Source: an uncultured Pelagimonas sp. (lineage in GTDB: Bacteria; Pseudomonadota; Alphaproteobacteria; Rhodobacterales; Rhodobacteraceae). Taken from it: 64,000 nt of DNA. Of this stretch, positions 28,740-37,442 are shown piece by piece. Each line of letters starts with the position of its first letter. The first letter of the stretch is position 1. The notes beneath the pieces were generated by a model. The model was not told the origin of the DNA and ran no database searches. It saw only the letters and a list, made by a program, of their open reading frames with translations. The stretch covers positions 1,550,001 to 1,614,000 of the forward strand of contig CANMPP010000001.1 in the NCBI GenBank assembly GCA_947499735.1. Direction: 5' to 3'. The translations under genes and the position numbers were made by a program.

Positions 28740-30527
28740 TTATTGTGATACCAGCACCTCTTGGCCGTCCTGCACACTTTCAAAGTCAGGACGCAGGCCC
28801 AAAAGAGGCGCAATTCTGCCGATCAGCTCTGACGCCACAGGCACGGCTGTCCAACCCGCCGTGCGGCGCGGTGTCTTTCCGGTGTTTTCAACGGGCTCGT
28901 CCAAGGTCACAATCAAAACATATTCCGGGTTTTCCAGCGGGAACATGGTCGCAAAGGTGTTGATCACCTTATCCTCGTGATAGCCACCCTGTTCATTTGG
29001 TTTATCCGCGGTCCCTGTTTTGCCCGCAACATGATACCCCGGCACTTCCCCAAGGGACGCCGTACCATCGGTGATCACCTTGCGCAGCATTTTGCGAGAG
29101 GCCAGCGCGACGTCTTCGCCGATCACACGATCCCCCATGCGCACACCACCGGTTTTCAGCAAGGTCGGCTGCACCAAACGCCCTCCATTTGCGATCATCG
29201 CATAGCCTGCGGCCAAATGCATGGGGCTAACCGAAATGCCGTGACCATAGGAAATCGTAACACTGGACAGATCGCCCCAGTTCTTCGGGAAAAGCGGTTT
29301 TGACCCTTGCGCCTCAACGATCTCGATGGGTGTGGGTTCCAACATACCAAGACCATCCATAAAGGTCTTTTGCCGGGCATTTCCGATCATCAAGGCCAAA
29401 CGCCCGGTCCCCCGGTTGGAGCTTTTGGCGATAATGTCTTCAATGGTCAGCGTGCCATACCGTTTGTTTTGGAATTCGCGAATAGAATGGCCACCCAATT
29501 TGATGGGCTGGTTCGTGTCAATTTCCGTATAGGCATTGACCAAACCCAAATCCATCGCCTGCGCCGCCGCAAAAATCTTAAACGTAGAGCCCAGTTCATA
29601 AACCCCCTGAACAGCACGATTGAACAAAGGACTGTCAGATGCATCCCCTTCAATCAAAGGGCGCGGGCGTTGGTTTGGATCAAAATCTGGCAGGCTGGCC
29701 ATGGCGATCACTTCGCCATTGTGGACATCCATCAAAATGGCGGCAGCCCCTTTGGCGTTAAAGATCTTCATCCCGCCATCCAGCACATCCTCCATCGCGT
29801 CCTGAACAGTCAGATCAAGGGACAACACCAACGGTGCGCCTTCCCGTGCGGGATCGCGCAAAACATCGTCGAGCTGTTTTTCAATGCCCGCACGACCTTC
29901 CAATTCGGCCGCATTGACACCTTCTTTGCCAAACCCGGTTCCCCCCAAAATATGCGCCGCCAAAGCCCCATTTGGGTAAAGACGCATTTCGCGTGGACCA
30001 AAGAGCAGACCAGGTTCACCGATTTCATGCACCTGTTGCATTTGCTCTGGGCTTAGTTTTTTGCGCACCCAAACGAATTTACGCTTTGGATTGGTAAAAT
30101 CCTTGATCATGCGATCATAGTCGAGATCGGAAAAGATCGACGCCAATTCCTGCGCCGCCCGCTCTGGTTCGATCATCTGCTGGGGATGGGCATAAAGACT
30201 ATGGGTTTCCATATTGGTGGCCAAAATCCGGCCCTTGCGATCCACAATATCTGCACGCGCCGCCGCGATTGAGACACCTGTTGTATGCGTGCGTGGTTCT
30301 TGGGGTTCTGATGCCGCCAACGTCCCCATGCGCACCCCGATTGCCATAAAAGCAAACAGGAAACACCCACCCATGACCAGCAACCGACCCTCGGCACGTG
30401 TGCGCGCTTTATCGCGTTGCTGCTCGTGGCGCATACGCAGATTTTCACGCTCAATCGCATCAGGGTTTTCGCCATTTTGACGGGCTTGCAAAATGCGCGC
30501 CAACGGGCGCAGCGGCGTACGATTCAT
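28740..30527 (-). CDS. ftsI: division transpeptidase FtsI (PBP3)
   Basis: FtsI, 595 residues, the class B penicillin-binding protein that crosslinks septal peptidoglycan as partner of FtsW. A basic cytoplasmic tail is followed by a membrane helix (about residues 50-70). The PBP dimerisation domain contains RIVDRKGRILATN-type residues (here DIVDRKGRILATN). The transpeptidase domain has STFK with the catalytic Ser, SSN, and KTGT. The start overlaps the ftsL stop by four bases (ATGA). Confidence 0.97.
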   Translation of the reverse strand: MNRTPLRPLARILQARQNGENPDAIERENLRMRHEQQRDKARTRAEGRLLVMGGCFLFAFMAIGVRMGTLAASEPQEPRTHTTGVSIAAARADIVDRKGRILATNMETHSLYAHPQQMIEPERAAQELASIFSDLDYDRMIKDFTNPKRKFVWVRKKLSPEQMQQVHEIGEPGLLFGPREMRLYPNGALAAHILGGTGFGKEGVNAAELEGRAGIEKQLDDVLRDPAREGAPLVLSLDLTVQDAMEDVLDGGMKIFNAKGAAAILMDVHNGEVIAMASLPDFDPNQRPRPLIEGDASDSPLFNRAVQGVYELGSTFKIFAAAQAMDLGLVNAYTEIDTNQPIKLGGHSIREFQNKRYGTLTIEDIIAKSSNRGTGRLALMIGNARQKTFMDGLGMLEPTPIEIVEAQGSKPLFPKNWGDLSSVTISYGHGISVSPMHLAAGYAMIANGGRLVQPTLLKTGGVRMGDRVIGEDVALASRKMLRKVITDGTASLGEVPGYHVAGKTGTADKPNEQGGYHEDKVINTFATMFPLENPEYVLIVTLDEPVENTGKTPRRTAGWTAVPVASELIGRIAPLLGLRPDFESVQDGQEVLVSQ

Positions 30528-30868
30528 GGCTGTGCTCCTGCACTAGAAACATCGACCGCCGCACTGAGATCCAAAACAAATGGCAAAGGCTGCGGAAGAT
30601 CGGCGACCTCACTCATTTGTTCGGGGCGCAAAGGCACAAGACCAAGGCGTTCAAAATTCATATCTGCCAGTTCCCGCAAACGATCGGGACGGTTCAGATA
30701 GGCCCATTCAGCCTTTAGAACCGACAAACGCGCCCGGGCTGCGACAATATCAGATCGCAAATCGTCGATACCATCCAATTCGGCCTGCGTTGTATAATTC
30801 TCTTGATAGGCCCAATAGCCAGATGCAATCACCATCATGGCGGCCAAAATATAGAATAAATTACGCAT
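30524..30868 (-). CDS. ftsL: cell division protein FtsL
   Basis: FtsL, 114 residues, a short bitopic protein. The membrane helix LFYILAAMMVIASGYWAY starts at residue 4. A periplasmic coiled coil follows, with the heptad-like LDGIDDLRSDIVAARARLSV, then WAYLNRPDRLRELA, a conserved alphaproteobacterial FtsL phrase. It recruits FtsW/FtsI together with FtsB. It overlaps rsmH by one base (TGATG) and ftsI by four. Confidence 0.93.
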   Translation of the reverse strand: MRNLFYILAAMMVIASGYWAYQENYTTQAELDGIDDLRSDIVAARARLSVLKAEWAYLNRPDRLRELADMNFERLGLVPLRPEQMSEVADLPQPLPFVLDLSAAVDVSSAGAQP

Positions 30869-31857
30869 CAGGTTTCTCCCAATACAGGCATGGACAGATC
30901 ATGGGGTGCAATATCTTGCGCAGGCAACGTGGTACGTCGCCCAACCCGCAACCGCGCGGAACGAGAACGCGGATTGTCGGACAGCTCCTCTGCGTCAGGC
31001 CCGACTGCTTTGCGCGTCAACACCTCAAACGGGGCTGTCGCCTCTGGCGCAGCTTCGCGGGCATAACGGTTCACATGGGTCTTTTTATCACCATGCAACT
31101 GAAAGAACCGCTTTACCATGCGATCCTCGACCGAATGGAAGGTTACAACCGCCAACAGCCCACCGGGACGCAAAACACGTTCTGCCGCCATCAACCCCTG
31201 CCAGAGCGCACCGTATTCATCATTCACCGCAATGCGCAGCCCCTGGAAACTGCGGGTGGCCGCATGGGCCTGTCCGGATTTCGTCCGCCCCAAAAGACGT
31301 TCAATCAAGCTGGCCAGCTGCAATGTCGTGGTAAAGGGTTCGATCTTGCGATCCGTTACAATGGCACGGGCAATTTTTCGGCTCGCCCTCTCTTCCCCAT
31401 AAAGAAACAACACATTGGCAATTTCATCTTCCGGCCATGTATTGACGATATCCGCCGCAGACAGCCCATCCTGCGCCATACGCATATCCAGCGGACCATC
31501 TTTCATAAAGGAAAAGCCGCGATCCGCCTGATCCAGCTGCATCGAAGATACGCCAATATCCAGCACAACGCCGTCGGCTTGGTCAATCACATCATCCAGC
31601 TGCGCAAAATTGCCTTTGACCAGATCAATGCGCCCATCGAATTCACCCAGCCAAGCAGATGCCATTTCATGCGCCAAAGGATCGCGATCAATCCCGATCA
31701 CACGCGTGGCACCGGCCTCGATCAAAGCACGTGAATACCCACCTGCCCCGAATGTGCCATCAATCCAAACACCATCCAAACGCCCTGAATCAGGAGAGAC
31801 CGCCTGAAGAAGCGGTCTCAACAAAACGGGAATGTGAGGTGTCGTCGCATCAGACAT
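30868..31857 (-). CDS. rsmH: 16S rRNA C1402 N4-methyltransferase
   Basis: RsmH (MraW), 329 residues, which uses SAM to methylate N4 of C1402 in 16S rRNA at the decoding centre. The family motif [16 protein letters not shown] and IGIDRDPLA form the SAM site. [22 protein letters not shown]-type residues (positions about 80-100) and [20 protein letters not shown] complete the fold. It lies three bases after mraZ, in the usual order mraZ-rsmH-ftsL. Confidence 0.97.
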   Translation of the reverse strand: MSDATTPHIPVLLRPLLQAVSPDSGRLDGVWIDGTFGAGGYSRALIEAGATRVIGIDRDPLAHEMASAWLGEFDGRIDLVKGNFAQLDDVIDQADGVVLDIGVSSMQLDQADRGFSFMKDGPLDMRMAQDGLSAADIVNTWPEDEIANVLFLYGEERASRKIARAIVTDRKIEPFTTTLQLASLIERLLGRTKSGQAHAATRSFQGLRIAVNDEYGALWQGLMAAERVLRPGGLLAVVTFHSVEDRMVKRFFQLHGDKKTHVNRYAREAAPEATAPFEVLTRKAVGPDAEELSDNPRSRSARLRVGRRTTLPAQDIAPHDLSMPVLGET

Positions 31858-31860
31858 GGG

Positions 31861-32367
31861 TTACTCCCCCGGCGCCTGATCCAGCCAGATCACCGGATCA
31901 AAATCCTCGGGCAGATCATCCAATTCAGCCTCTTCCTGTTCGTGAACTGAATTATATGTATCTGGGTTCCAAATTTCGAACGTGTCACCCGACGCAATAA
32001 AGAAAGCGGTTTTATCAATGCCGATCTTATCGCGCAGCTTTTTGGGCAAAACGATCCGTCCGGTTTCATCCACAGTGCTGCTGACAGATTGACCGGAAAA
32101 CATCCGCTCCAAATGACGGCGCTGCATCGATCCACGTGGCAATTTTTCGATTTTCTCGTCGACTTCATCAATGGCCTGCATTGTGTAGCATTCCAGATAT
32201 TGGCGCGACACACCGCCATACACGATTACGAATTCAGGATGTAGACCTTCTGTCCAAGCCGGATCGCCTGCTTCGAGCACACGGCGAAACGAGGCAGGAA
32301 TTGACACCCGCCCTTTCGTATCCACCTTGTTATCGCTCTCACCGCGAAACCTAAGCTTTCGGCTCAC
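31861..32367 (-). CDS. mraZ: transcriptional regulator MraZ
   Basis: MraZ, 168 residues, a DNA-binding repressor of the dcw operon with two AbrB/SpoVT-like halves. The first half contains NKVDTKGRVSIPASFRR and the second half DETGRIVLPKKLRDKIG, each with the D..GR.-(I/L)P signature. The protein assembles into rings that contact repeated TGGGN boxes, and such boxes are clustered upstream at 32670-32987. The start is GTG at 32367, preceded by AAGGG nine bases away. It is the first gene of the operon and probably autoregulates it. Confidence 0.96.
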   Translation of the reverse strand: MSRKLRFRGESDNKVDTKGRVSIPASFRRVLEAGDPAWTEGLHPEFVIVYGGVSRQYLECYTMQAIDEVDEKIEKLPRGSMQRRHLERMFSGQSVSSTVDETGRIVLPKKLRDKIGIDKTAFFIASGDTFEIWNPDTYNSVHEQEEAELDDLPEDFDPVIWLDQAPGE

Positions 32368-32532
32368 TCTACACTACCCTTTTACAGGACCGCCTACCGG
32401 CCCCTGAAATTGAAAACGCGGATCGATCTGCTGCCACTGATCAACCCGCGCCGCCCGCTTTGCGGGATGTGTCCAGCTGCACGCGCCACCTGGGGGGATG
32501 TCTGCTCGCCCGCGCGCCGGATCCTTTTGTTA

Positions 32533-32623
32533 AGATGAGGGATGGGACCTGTATGAAACCTGCTTTGTTATTGTTTTTCGGGATTTTTTTATCGGAGTCT
32601 TTTGCTCCACCCGTCCCTCATCT
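32533..32623. repeat. 14-bp inverted repeat in the mraZ leader
   Basis: AGATGAGGGATGGG (32533-32546) and CCCGTCCCTCATCT (32610-32623) pair with one mismatch across 63 bases. The repeat lies 166-256 bases before the mraZ start, between the TGGGA clusters and the gene. If the transcript begins upstream near 32760, it would form a long-range stem in the leader RNA. Function is unknown; a small + strand reading frame across it was rejected. Confidence 0.55.
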
Positions 32624-32669
32624 GTATCTAAGTGATACCTGTAGCGGACTCACCACGCAAGGAAAATTT

Positions 32670-32704
32670 TGGGATTTTTTGGGAGAAAATGGGAGATCTT
32701 GGAG
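32670..32704 (+). promoter_or_regulatory. TGGGA cluster A, inverted MraZ-type operator
   Basis: Three perfect TGGGA boxes start at 32670, 32680 and 32690, and a degenerate TGGAG at 32700, exactly 10 bases apart with 5-base spacers. MraZ is known to bind direct repeats of TGGGN separated by five bases. Here the boxes read on the + strand, opposite to mraZ, about 300 bases before its start. MraZ binding is inferred from the pattern. Confidence 0.7.
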
Positions 32705-32796
32705 ATATGTCTCATGAATCGAATCACAATCACCACAAATTGCCTCAAGTGTGAATTAAAGCACCATATATAGTATGAATTTGATTGGAAAAAATT

Positions 32797-32811
32797 TCCC
32801 ATGTTTTCCCA
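32797..32811 (-). promoter_or_regulatory. TGGGA cluster B, MraZ-type operator
   Basis: Read on the minus strand, TGGGA at 32811-32807 and at 32801-32797 are separated by five bases, in the same orientation as mraZ. A possible -10 element TACTAT/TATATA lies 25-35 bases downstream on the minus strand (32764-32776). The boxes would therefore sit near or over the -35 region of an mraZ promoter, a fitting place for repression. The promoter elements are tentative. Confidence 0.65.
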
Positions 32812-32972
32812 AACATCCGGGAAAGCAGCTCAATAAGCTCAGACGCCGTGTCCAGCGCCCTCTAAATTGAGAAAACGAATCATCTAAACAGGGGGAATTC
32901 CGTGACGCTTAGGGGTAAATCAGATACCACGGAGCACCCAGACCCCGAAACCATCGTAAATCTGGTCGCCTT

Positions 32973-32987
32973 TCCCAAACTTTCCCA
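32973..32987 (-). promoter_or_regulatory. TGGGA cluster C, MraZ-type operator
   Basis: Read on the minus strand, TGGGA at 32987-32983 and 32977-32973 again have a five-base spacer. The pair lies 65 bases after the DUF2937 gene stop and 606 bases before mraZ. It may serve a distal promoter or act with cluster B by looping. No -10/-35 pair is clear nearby. Confidence 0.55.
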
Positions 32988-33051
32988 TATCAGCTACAAA
33001 AACACCAAAACGCGGCACCACACAGCACCCCAAGCAGGCACAAATCCCCGC

Positions 33052-33564
33052 CTAAACCCGATTGCGACGCATCCCGAATATATGGCGCACCACCCCCAGT
33101 AACAGGCCGAAACCAAGCCGAACACCACACCAGCCCGCAAAGAAACCCATACCTGCAAAAGCAGCGCCGCCTAGATTAAGAGGAACCCCGAGTCGAAATG
33201 CCGCCAAAGCATCCCGAGCAACATCCGTATCCCTGAGATGGAACACATGCAGGGCGCGCTCAAAGGCAGTCGCGTCTTGCAACACCCATAGGCTGGACCG
33301 CAAATCGTCATACCGCCTAAACGTAGCCGCCATATTCTTGGCGCGCATTTCCCCAAACGCACCGCCACTGGCCTGCTGCACCAACGCCTCTTCGCGTGAC
33401 AAACCAACCTTTGCGGCATCCGCATCATAGGAATCAATTAAGCGCGACAGTTCAGCCACGGCCCCGCCAAGGCGCTGCACATATTGCTGTGAGAATTCTG
33501 GGAACTGGGACAATAGGACAGCCCCTACAATTCCCCCGAACAAAGCAAGAGTCTTTCCAGCCAT
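33052..33564 (-). CDS. DUF2937 family membrane protein
   Basis: A 170-residue protein of the DUF2937 family. It has an N-terminal hydrophobic helix (TLALFGGIVGAVLLSQ), then FSQQYVQRLGGAVAEL, which is the family hallmark. A soluble middle region follows, and the C-terminal segment LGGAAFAGMGFFAGWCGVRL forms a second membrane helix. The sequence ends in a basic tail (RHIFGMRRNRV). Function is unknown. It lies upstream of mraZ on the same strand and ends 684 bases before it. Confidence 0.82.
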   Translation of the reverse strand: MAGKTLALFGGIVGAVLLSQFPEFSQQYVQRLGGAVAELSRLIDSYDADAAKVGLSREEALVQQASGGAFGEMRAKNMAATFRRYDDLRSSLWVLQDATAFERALHVFHLRDTDVARDALAAFRLGVPLNLGGAAFAGMGFFAGWCGVRLGFGLLLGVVRHIFGMRRNRV

Positions 33565-33775
33565 GACGTGTCACCCCACGTATTTCACACCCGAACACAC
33601 AAAGCTGTAAACTTAACAACGACCTGTGTCAGCAATGGCATAGCTCAACACAGGGCCGCAAGCAGCCCTTCGCCGAACCAGAACACAGAAAGAAACGTGA
33701 CTAACAAGAAAGTAACCATTGCGAAACTCTGCACAACTAAAACCAGTAGGTGAGAATTGCCACCTTAATTGATTT

Positions 33776-34180
33776 ATGAGCCTTCGCATGTCACAAACCC
33801 CCAAAAACAATGAGTTACGGATCAATCCAATTTACGATCAGCCAGACCCGTCTGGAGATGGAACAAAAATGCAGTTGATTGAGCAACTCTCAACCGCGTC
33901 CTCCGAAGACATTCCAGAAATACTGGCAAAGCTAAAAGCCACTATCAGAACCCAGCGGCAAGAAATCCGCGCGCAAGCGTTGCATAACCTGATGCAATAT
34001 CGCGAAGCATTACGGGCGATTTTATCTGATACCACCACACCTCAACGCGACGTTCTGCGCGGCCAATTGCAATCCTATATGGATGTGATCGATCAAGAAG
34101 AAAAAGCCTGGGGCAGTGCGATCGATGAAGGCACGCAGCGGCCCAGCACAGAGAAGAAAAACGGCTCCAGTTCCAGTTAA
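33776..34180 (+). CDS. unrecognised small hydrophilic protein (134 residues)
   Basis: The family is not recognised. The protein is soluble, Gln/Glu/Arg-rich and largely helical by eye (for example EILAKLKATIRTQRQEIRAQAL), without signal or membrane segments, and ends in a Ser-rich tail. It opens after a 211-base divergent gap from the DUF2937 gene and ends 17 bases before a strong bidirectional terminator, which supports a real gene. An alternative start is the ATG at 33788. The absence of a clear ribosome-binding site lowers confidence. Confidence 0.6.
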   Translation: MSLRMSQTPKNNELRINPIYDQPDPSGDGTKMQLIEQLSTASSEDIPEILAKLKATIRTQRQEIRAQALHNLMQYREALRAILSDTTTPQRDVLRGQLQSYMDVIDQEEKAWGSAIDEGTQRPSTEKKNGSSSS

Positions 34181-34197
34181 GACACTACTAAAATACA

Positions 34198-34229
34198 AAA
34201 ACGCGACCTTTTTACAGAGGTCGCGTTTT
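34198..34229. terminator. bidirectional terminator between the 134-residue gene and proS
   Basis: A perfect 12-bp stem (AAAACGCGACCT / AGGTCGCGTTTT) with an 8-base loop has an A-run on one side and a T-run on the other. It can therefore terminate the + strand gene ending at 34180 and the minus-strand proS ending at 34253. Confidence 0.9.
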
Positions 34230-34252
34230 GCATTGGTTTCGTAAAACGGCGC

Positions 34253-35596
34253 TTATGACGCTGCTTTCCCATAAATTTGGGCGATCTTTAGAACCGCCTC
34301 TTCTGGTGGCAGCTCTTCGCTTTCGCCCGTCCGGCGGCTGGTCAGTTCTACAACACCGTTTTTCAATCCACGTGGGCCAACCGTGATCCGCCAAGGCAGG
34401 CCAATCAGATCCATCGTGGCAAATTTCGCACCGGCCCGTTCCGAGCGATCATCATATAGCGGCTCAAGGCCCAGCGCAGTCAGAGACTTATACAGGCTAT
34501 CACAAGCGCCATCTGCCGCCTCATCGCCCTGCTTCAAGTTCACAATTCCACAATGGAACGGCGTCACGCCTTCTGGCCAGATGATGCCATTCTCATCATG
34601 GCTGGCCTCAATGATCGCACCAAGCAGACGTGACACGCCAATACCATGCGACCCCATGTGCACAGGAACAGGTTTACCATCCGGCCCCTGAACCGTCGCA
34701 CCCATAGTTTCGGAATACTTCGTGCCAAAGTAAAAGATCTGACCAACCTCGATACCGCGCGCTGTGCGGCGGCGCTCTTCTGGCACTTCGGCAAAGATGG
34801 CGTCGTCATGCGTTTCATCTGTGCGGGCATAGCGGGATGTGAATTCTTCCAGCACCGCTTGGCAGGCCGCATGATCGTCAAAATCGACATCGCGATCGCC
34901 GAAGGACAAATCCGTGATGTCGCTGTCATAGAAGACTTCGGATTCACCGGTTTCCGCCAGCACCAAAAATTCATGCGTGTAATCGCCCCCAATCGGGCCA
35001 CCATCCGCGCGCATCGGGATCGCCTGCAGACCCATACGTTCATAGGTGCGCAGATAGGTCACGAGGTGACGGTTATAGGCATGCAGCGCGTCTTCTTTGG
35101 TCAGGTCAAAGTTATACCCGTCCTTCATCAAGAATTCGCGCCCCCGCATCACCCCGAACCGAGGCCGCATCTCGTCACGGAATTTCCATTGGATGTGATA
35201 TAGCGTCAGCGGCAGATCCTTATAGGAGTTCACATGGCTGCGGAAAATATCCGTGATCATTTCCTCATTGGTCGGACCATAGAGCATCTCGCGCCCCTGA
35301 CGGTCTGAAATGCGCAGCATCTCATCGCCATAGGCATCATAACGACCACTTTCACGCCACAGATCCGCGGATTGCACGGTTGGCATCAACACCGGAATAT
35401 GCCCAGCGCGCTGCTGTTCCTCATGCACAATGTCTTCGATCTTTTTCAAAACCTTCAAACCAAGCGGCAGCCAGGAATAGATCCCGGCAGATTGCTGTTT
35501 GATCATGCCAGCACGCAGCATGTAGCGATGGCTGACAATCTGTGCCTCGGCAGGGGTTTCTTTCAAAACCGGCAGAAAATAACGGGACAGACGCAT
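34253..35596 (-). CDS. proS: prolyl-tRNA synthetase
   Basis: ProS, 447 residues, a class II synthetase that charges tRNA-Pro. It is of the short alphaproteobacterial type: E. coli ProS has about 570 residues with an editing insertion, which is absent here. [21 protein letters not shown], spanning motif 1, motif 2 near [19 protein letters not shown] and motif 3 in [14 protein letters not shown] are intact. A C-terminal anticodon-binding domain follows. It is divergent from the pentapeptide-repeat gene and ends at the shared terminator. Confidence 0.97.
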   Translation of the reverse strand: MRLSRYFLPVLKETPAEAQIVSHRYMLRAGMIKQQSAGIYSWLPLGLKVLKKIEDIVHEEQQRAGHIPVLMPTVQSADLWRESGRYDAYGDEMLRISDRQGREMLYGPTNEEMITDIFRSHVNSYKDLPLTLYHIQWKFRDEMRPRFGVMRGREFLMKDGYNFDLTKEDALHAYNRHLVTYLRTYERMGLQAIPMRADGGPIGGDYTHEFLVLAETGESEVFYDSDITDLSFGDRDVDFDDHAACQAVLEEFTSRYARTDETHDDAIFAEVPEERRRTARGIEVGQIFYFGTKYSETMGATVQGPDGKPVPVHMGSHGIGVSRLLGAIIEASHDENGIIWPEGVTPFHCGIVNLKQGDEAADGACDSLYKSLTALGLEPLYDDRSERAGAKFATMDLIGLPWRITVGPRGLKNGVVELTSRRTGESEELPPEEAVLKIAQIYGKAAS

Positions 35597-35722
35597 GATA
35601 GGCTCCGCTTATAAGGTATCGTGGCCTGCCTTGTGCGGCATTGGGCATGTCTTGGCAAGAGGGCGCGCTTGCGCAGACGTTCAAAAACCGCAATGCTGCG
35701 TGCATTGGGTTTAAGGTGATTG

Positions 35723-37363
35723 ATGATGCTTGACGAGGTAAACGACAAGAAGACTAGCAAAATCGTTCCTATCGTTGAAAAGCTGCTTAGTTTTTTCGGT
35801 ATTGCGGAATGCCCAAGCTGGTTTCGAGATCTACAAAATGATCGTTTAAGATGTACACTCCTAGTGGGTATCTCCGTACTGCTCCTTTTGTTCATCGGAG
35901 CCTTTGCAGCGGCAGTGTCCAGCTTCTGCAAAACAATATTCAATCCGTCCAATATCAATCTAGGTATTGGCGCTTTGATCACAGCAGTTCTGAGTGCACC
36001 TTTCCTGCTCTGGAACACGGTTATCCGCCAACAATCCCTCGAATTCCAGAAAGAGGGCCATATCACCGACCGGATTTCCAAGGCTGTGGAACAGCTGGGC
36101 ACGGAAAAGACGGTTAAGGTAGATGGCGATGAGAAAACTGTGCCCAATATCGAGGTGCGGATTGGCGGGTTATTGTCCCTTGAACGCATCGCGCAGGACA
36201 GCACCCGCTATGATCAAGGCCGCGACCATGTGCGCGTGATGGAAATTATATGCGCCTATATCCGCGAAAATGCGCCTGCGTCTGACGCGATTGATTTTCC
36301 GGAACCCGAATGGGAACCACTGAAAACCGATGCAACGAAAAAGGAACGCGAAGCGCATATCCAAGCAAGACAAAAACGATTTGACTGGCCAAATAAAGCC
36401 TCAGAATGGGTGAGAACGTTACCACCGCCAAGACAAGATGTTCAAACTGCGCTGGACGTACTCGGGCGCAGAACAGCTCAGCAAAGGCGAATCGAAGCGA
36501 ATTGGCCAGAAGCAGGTCCACATACCAACGGATGGGTTTTCGACGAAGTGTGTATTGAACACCTACCGGACGACCCTATCGAACAACACATACCCCCCGA
36601 AACCTTGCGTCTATTCAAGCTCAAGGTATTTGATTGGCAAACAGAATTTCGTTCATTTTCTGGCTACAGACTAAACCTGCGCGAGACAAATTTGCAGAAG
36701 GCTGATCTATCACAATTTATTCTATCTGGAAGCAATCTTACCGATGCAAGGCTGGAAGGCGCAAACCTAATAGGCGCAAGGCTGGAAGGGGCTAACCTTA
36801 TCCATGCCACAATGCACGGAGCAAACCTAAGTGGCGCGAGCCTGTCAATCGCAAGACTTCACTTGGCAAAGTTGGAAGGCGCAAGATTAGAAGATACAAA
36901 TCTTGTTGGAGCAGGCCTTAACTCTACGTTTCTAGCCGGTGCAAGCCTAGGGAACGCAAGACTGGAGGGTGCAGAACTCAGGCACGCAACACTGGCTGGC
37001 GCGTTTTTTTGGAACAGCAGATTGGAAAGTTCCAGTCTGTGCGGGGCAAACTTAGAAGGCGCAACATTTGGTTATGTACGGTTGGACGGCGCAGACCTAA
37101 ATCAAACTTCCTTTCCAGACTCGCGATTGCAATCTGCCGATTTTAGTCATGCTGATGTTTCCCACGAACAGTTAATCTTAGCTTTCGGTAACGCATCTGT
37201 CACATTGCCCGGAAACGTTATTCCGACTGAGACAAATTGGCCCCCACACTGGCCCGTTTGGAAACTGCCCCTGCAAGGCGAAAACAGCTACGATGCCGAA
37301 TATCAAAAATGGCTGGTTGATCCTGCCGGATACACACCACCACCACCGCCCAATTCCAACTAA
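35723..37363 (+). CDS. membrane-anchored pentapeptide-repeat protein
   Basis: A protein of about 546 residues. Two membrane helices lie near residues 45-66 and 80-100. A cytosolic segment with ITDRISKAVEQLG and EVRIGGLLSLERIAQDS follows, the region common to membrane pentapeptide-repeat proteins. The stretch from about residue 320 to 480 consists of repeats in which every fifth residue is mostly Leu, with A preceding by two (ANLIGARLEG, ANLSGASL), forming a right-handed quadrilateral helix. Function of this group is unknown. AAGG six bases before the ATG supports the start; an ATG at 35726 is equally possible. It is divergent from proS. AT-richer codons in the repeat part may point to transfer. 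Confidence 0.88.
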   Translation: MMLDEVNDKKTSKIVPIVEKLLSFFGIAECPSWFRDLQNDRLRCTLLVGISVLLLLFIGAFAAAVSSFCKTIFNPSNINLGIGALITAVLSAPFLLWNTVIRQQSLEFQKEGHITDRISKAVEQLGTEKTVKVDGDEKTVPNIEVRIGGLLSLERIAQDSTRYDQGRDHVRVMEIICAYIRENAPASDAIDFPEPEWEPLKTDATKKEREAHIQARQKRFDWPNKASEWVRTLPPPRQDVQTALDVLGRRTAQQRRIEANWPEAGPHTNGWVFDEVCIEHLPDDPIEQHIPPETLRLFKLKVFDWQTEFRSFSGYRLNLRETNLQKADLSQFILSGSNLTDARLEGANLIGARLEGANLIHATMHGANLSGASLSIARLHLAKLEGARLEDTNLVGAGLNSTFLAGASLGNARLEGAELRHATLAGAFFWNSRLESSSLCGANLEGATFGYVRLDGADLNQTSFPDSRLQSADFSHADVSHEQLILAFGNASVTLPGNVIPTETNWPPHWPVWKLPLQGENSYDAEYQKWLVDPAGYTPPPPPNSN

Positions 37364-37442
37364 TCCACCGCTTAATTGCCCACCCCTCTTGAACTGGCCC
37401 GCGCAACGCGAGACATAGGGATAAAGCATAAAGAGGCAGGTT

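Noticed and set aside
32460-32717. Small + strand reading frame (85 codons) upstream of mraZ, with an inner ATG at 32553
   Set aside because: It overlaps the inverted repeat and TGGGA cluster A, has low-complexity hydrophobic content and no family resemblance. The DNA is better explained as regulatory.
32368-33051. RNase P RNA gene (rnpB) in the long gap before mraZ
   Set aside because: The conserved P4 sequences of rnpB were looked for on both strands and not found.
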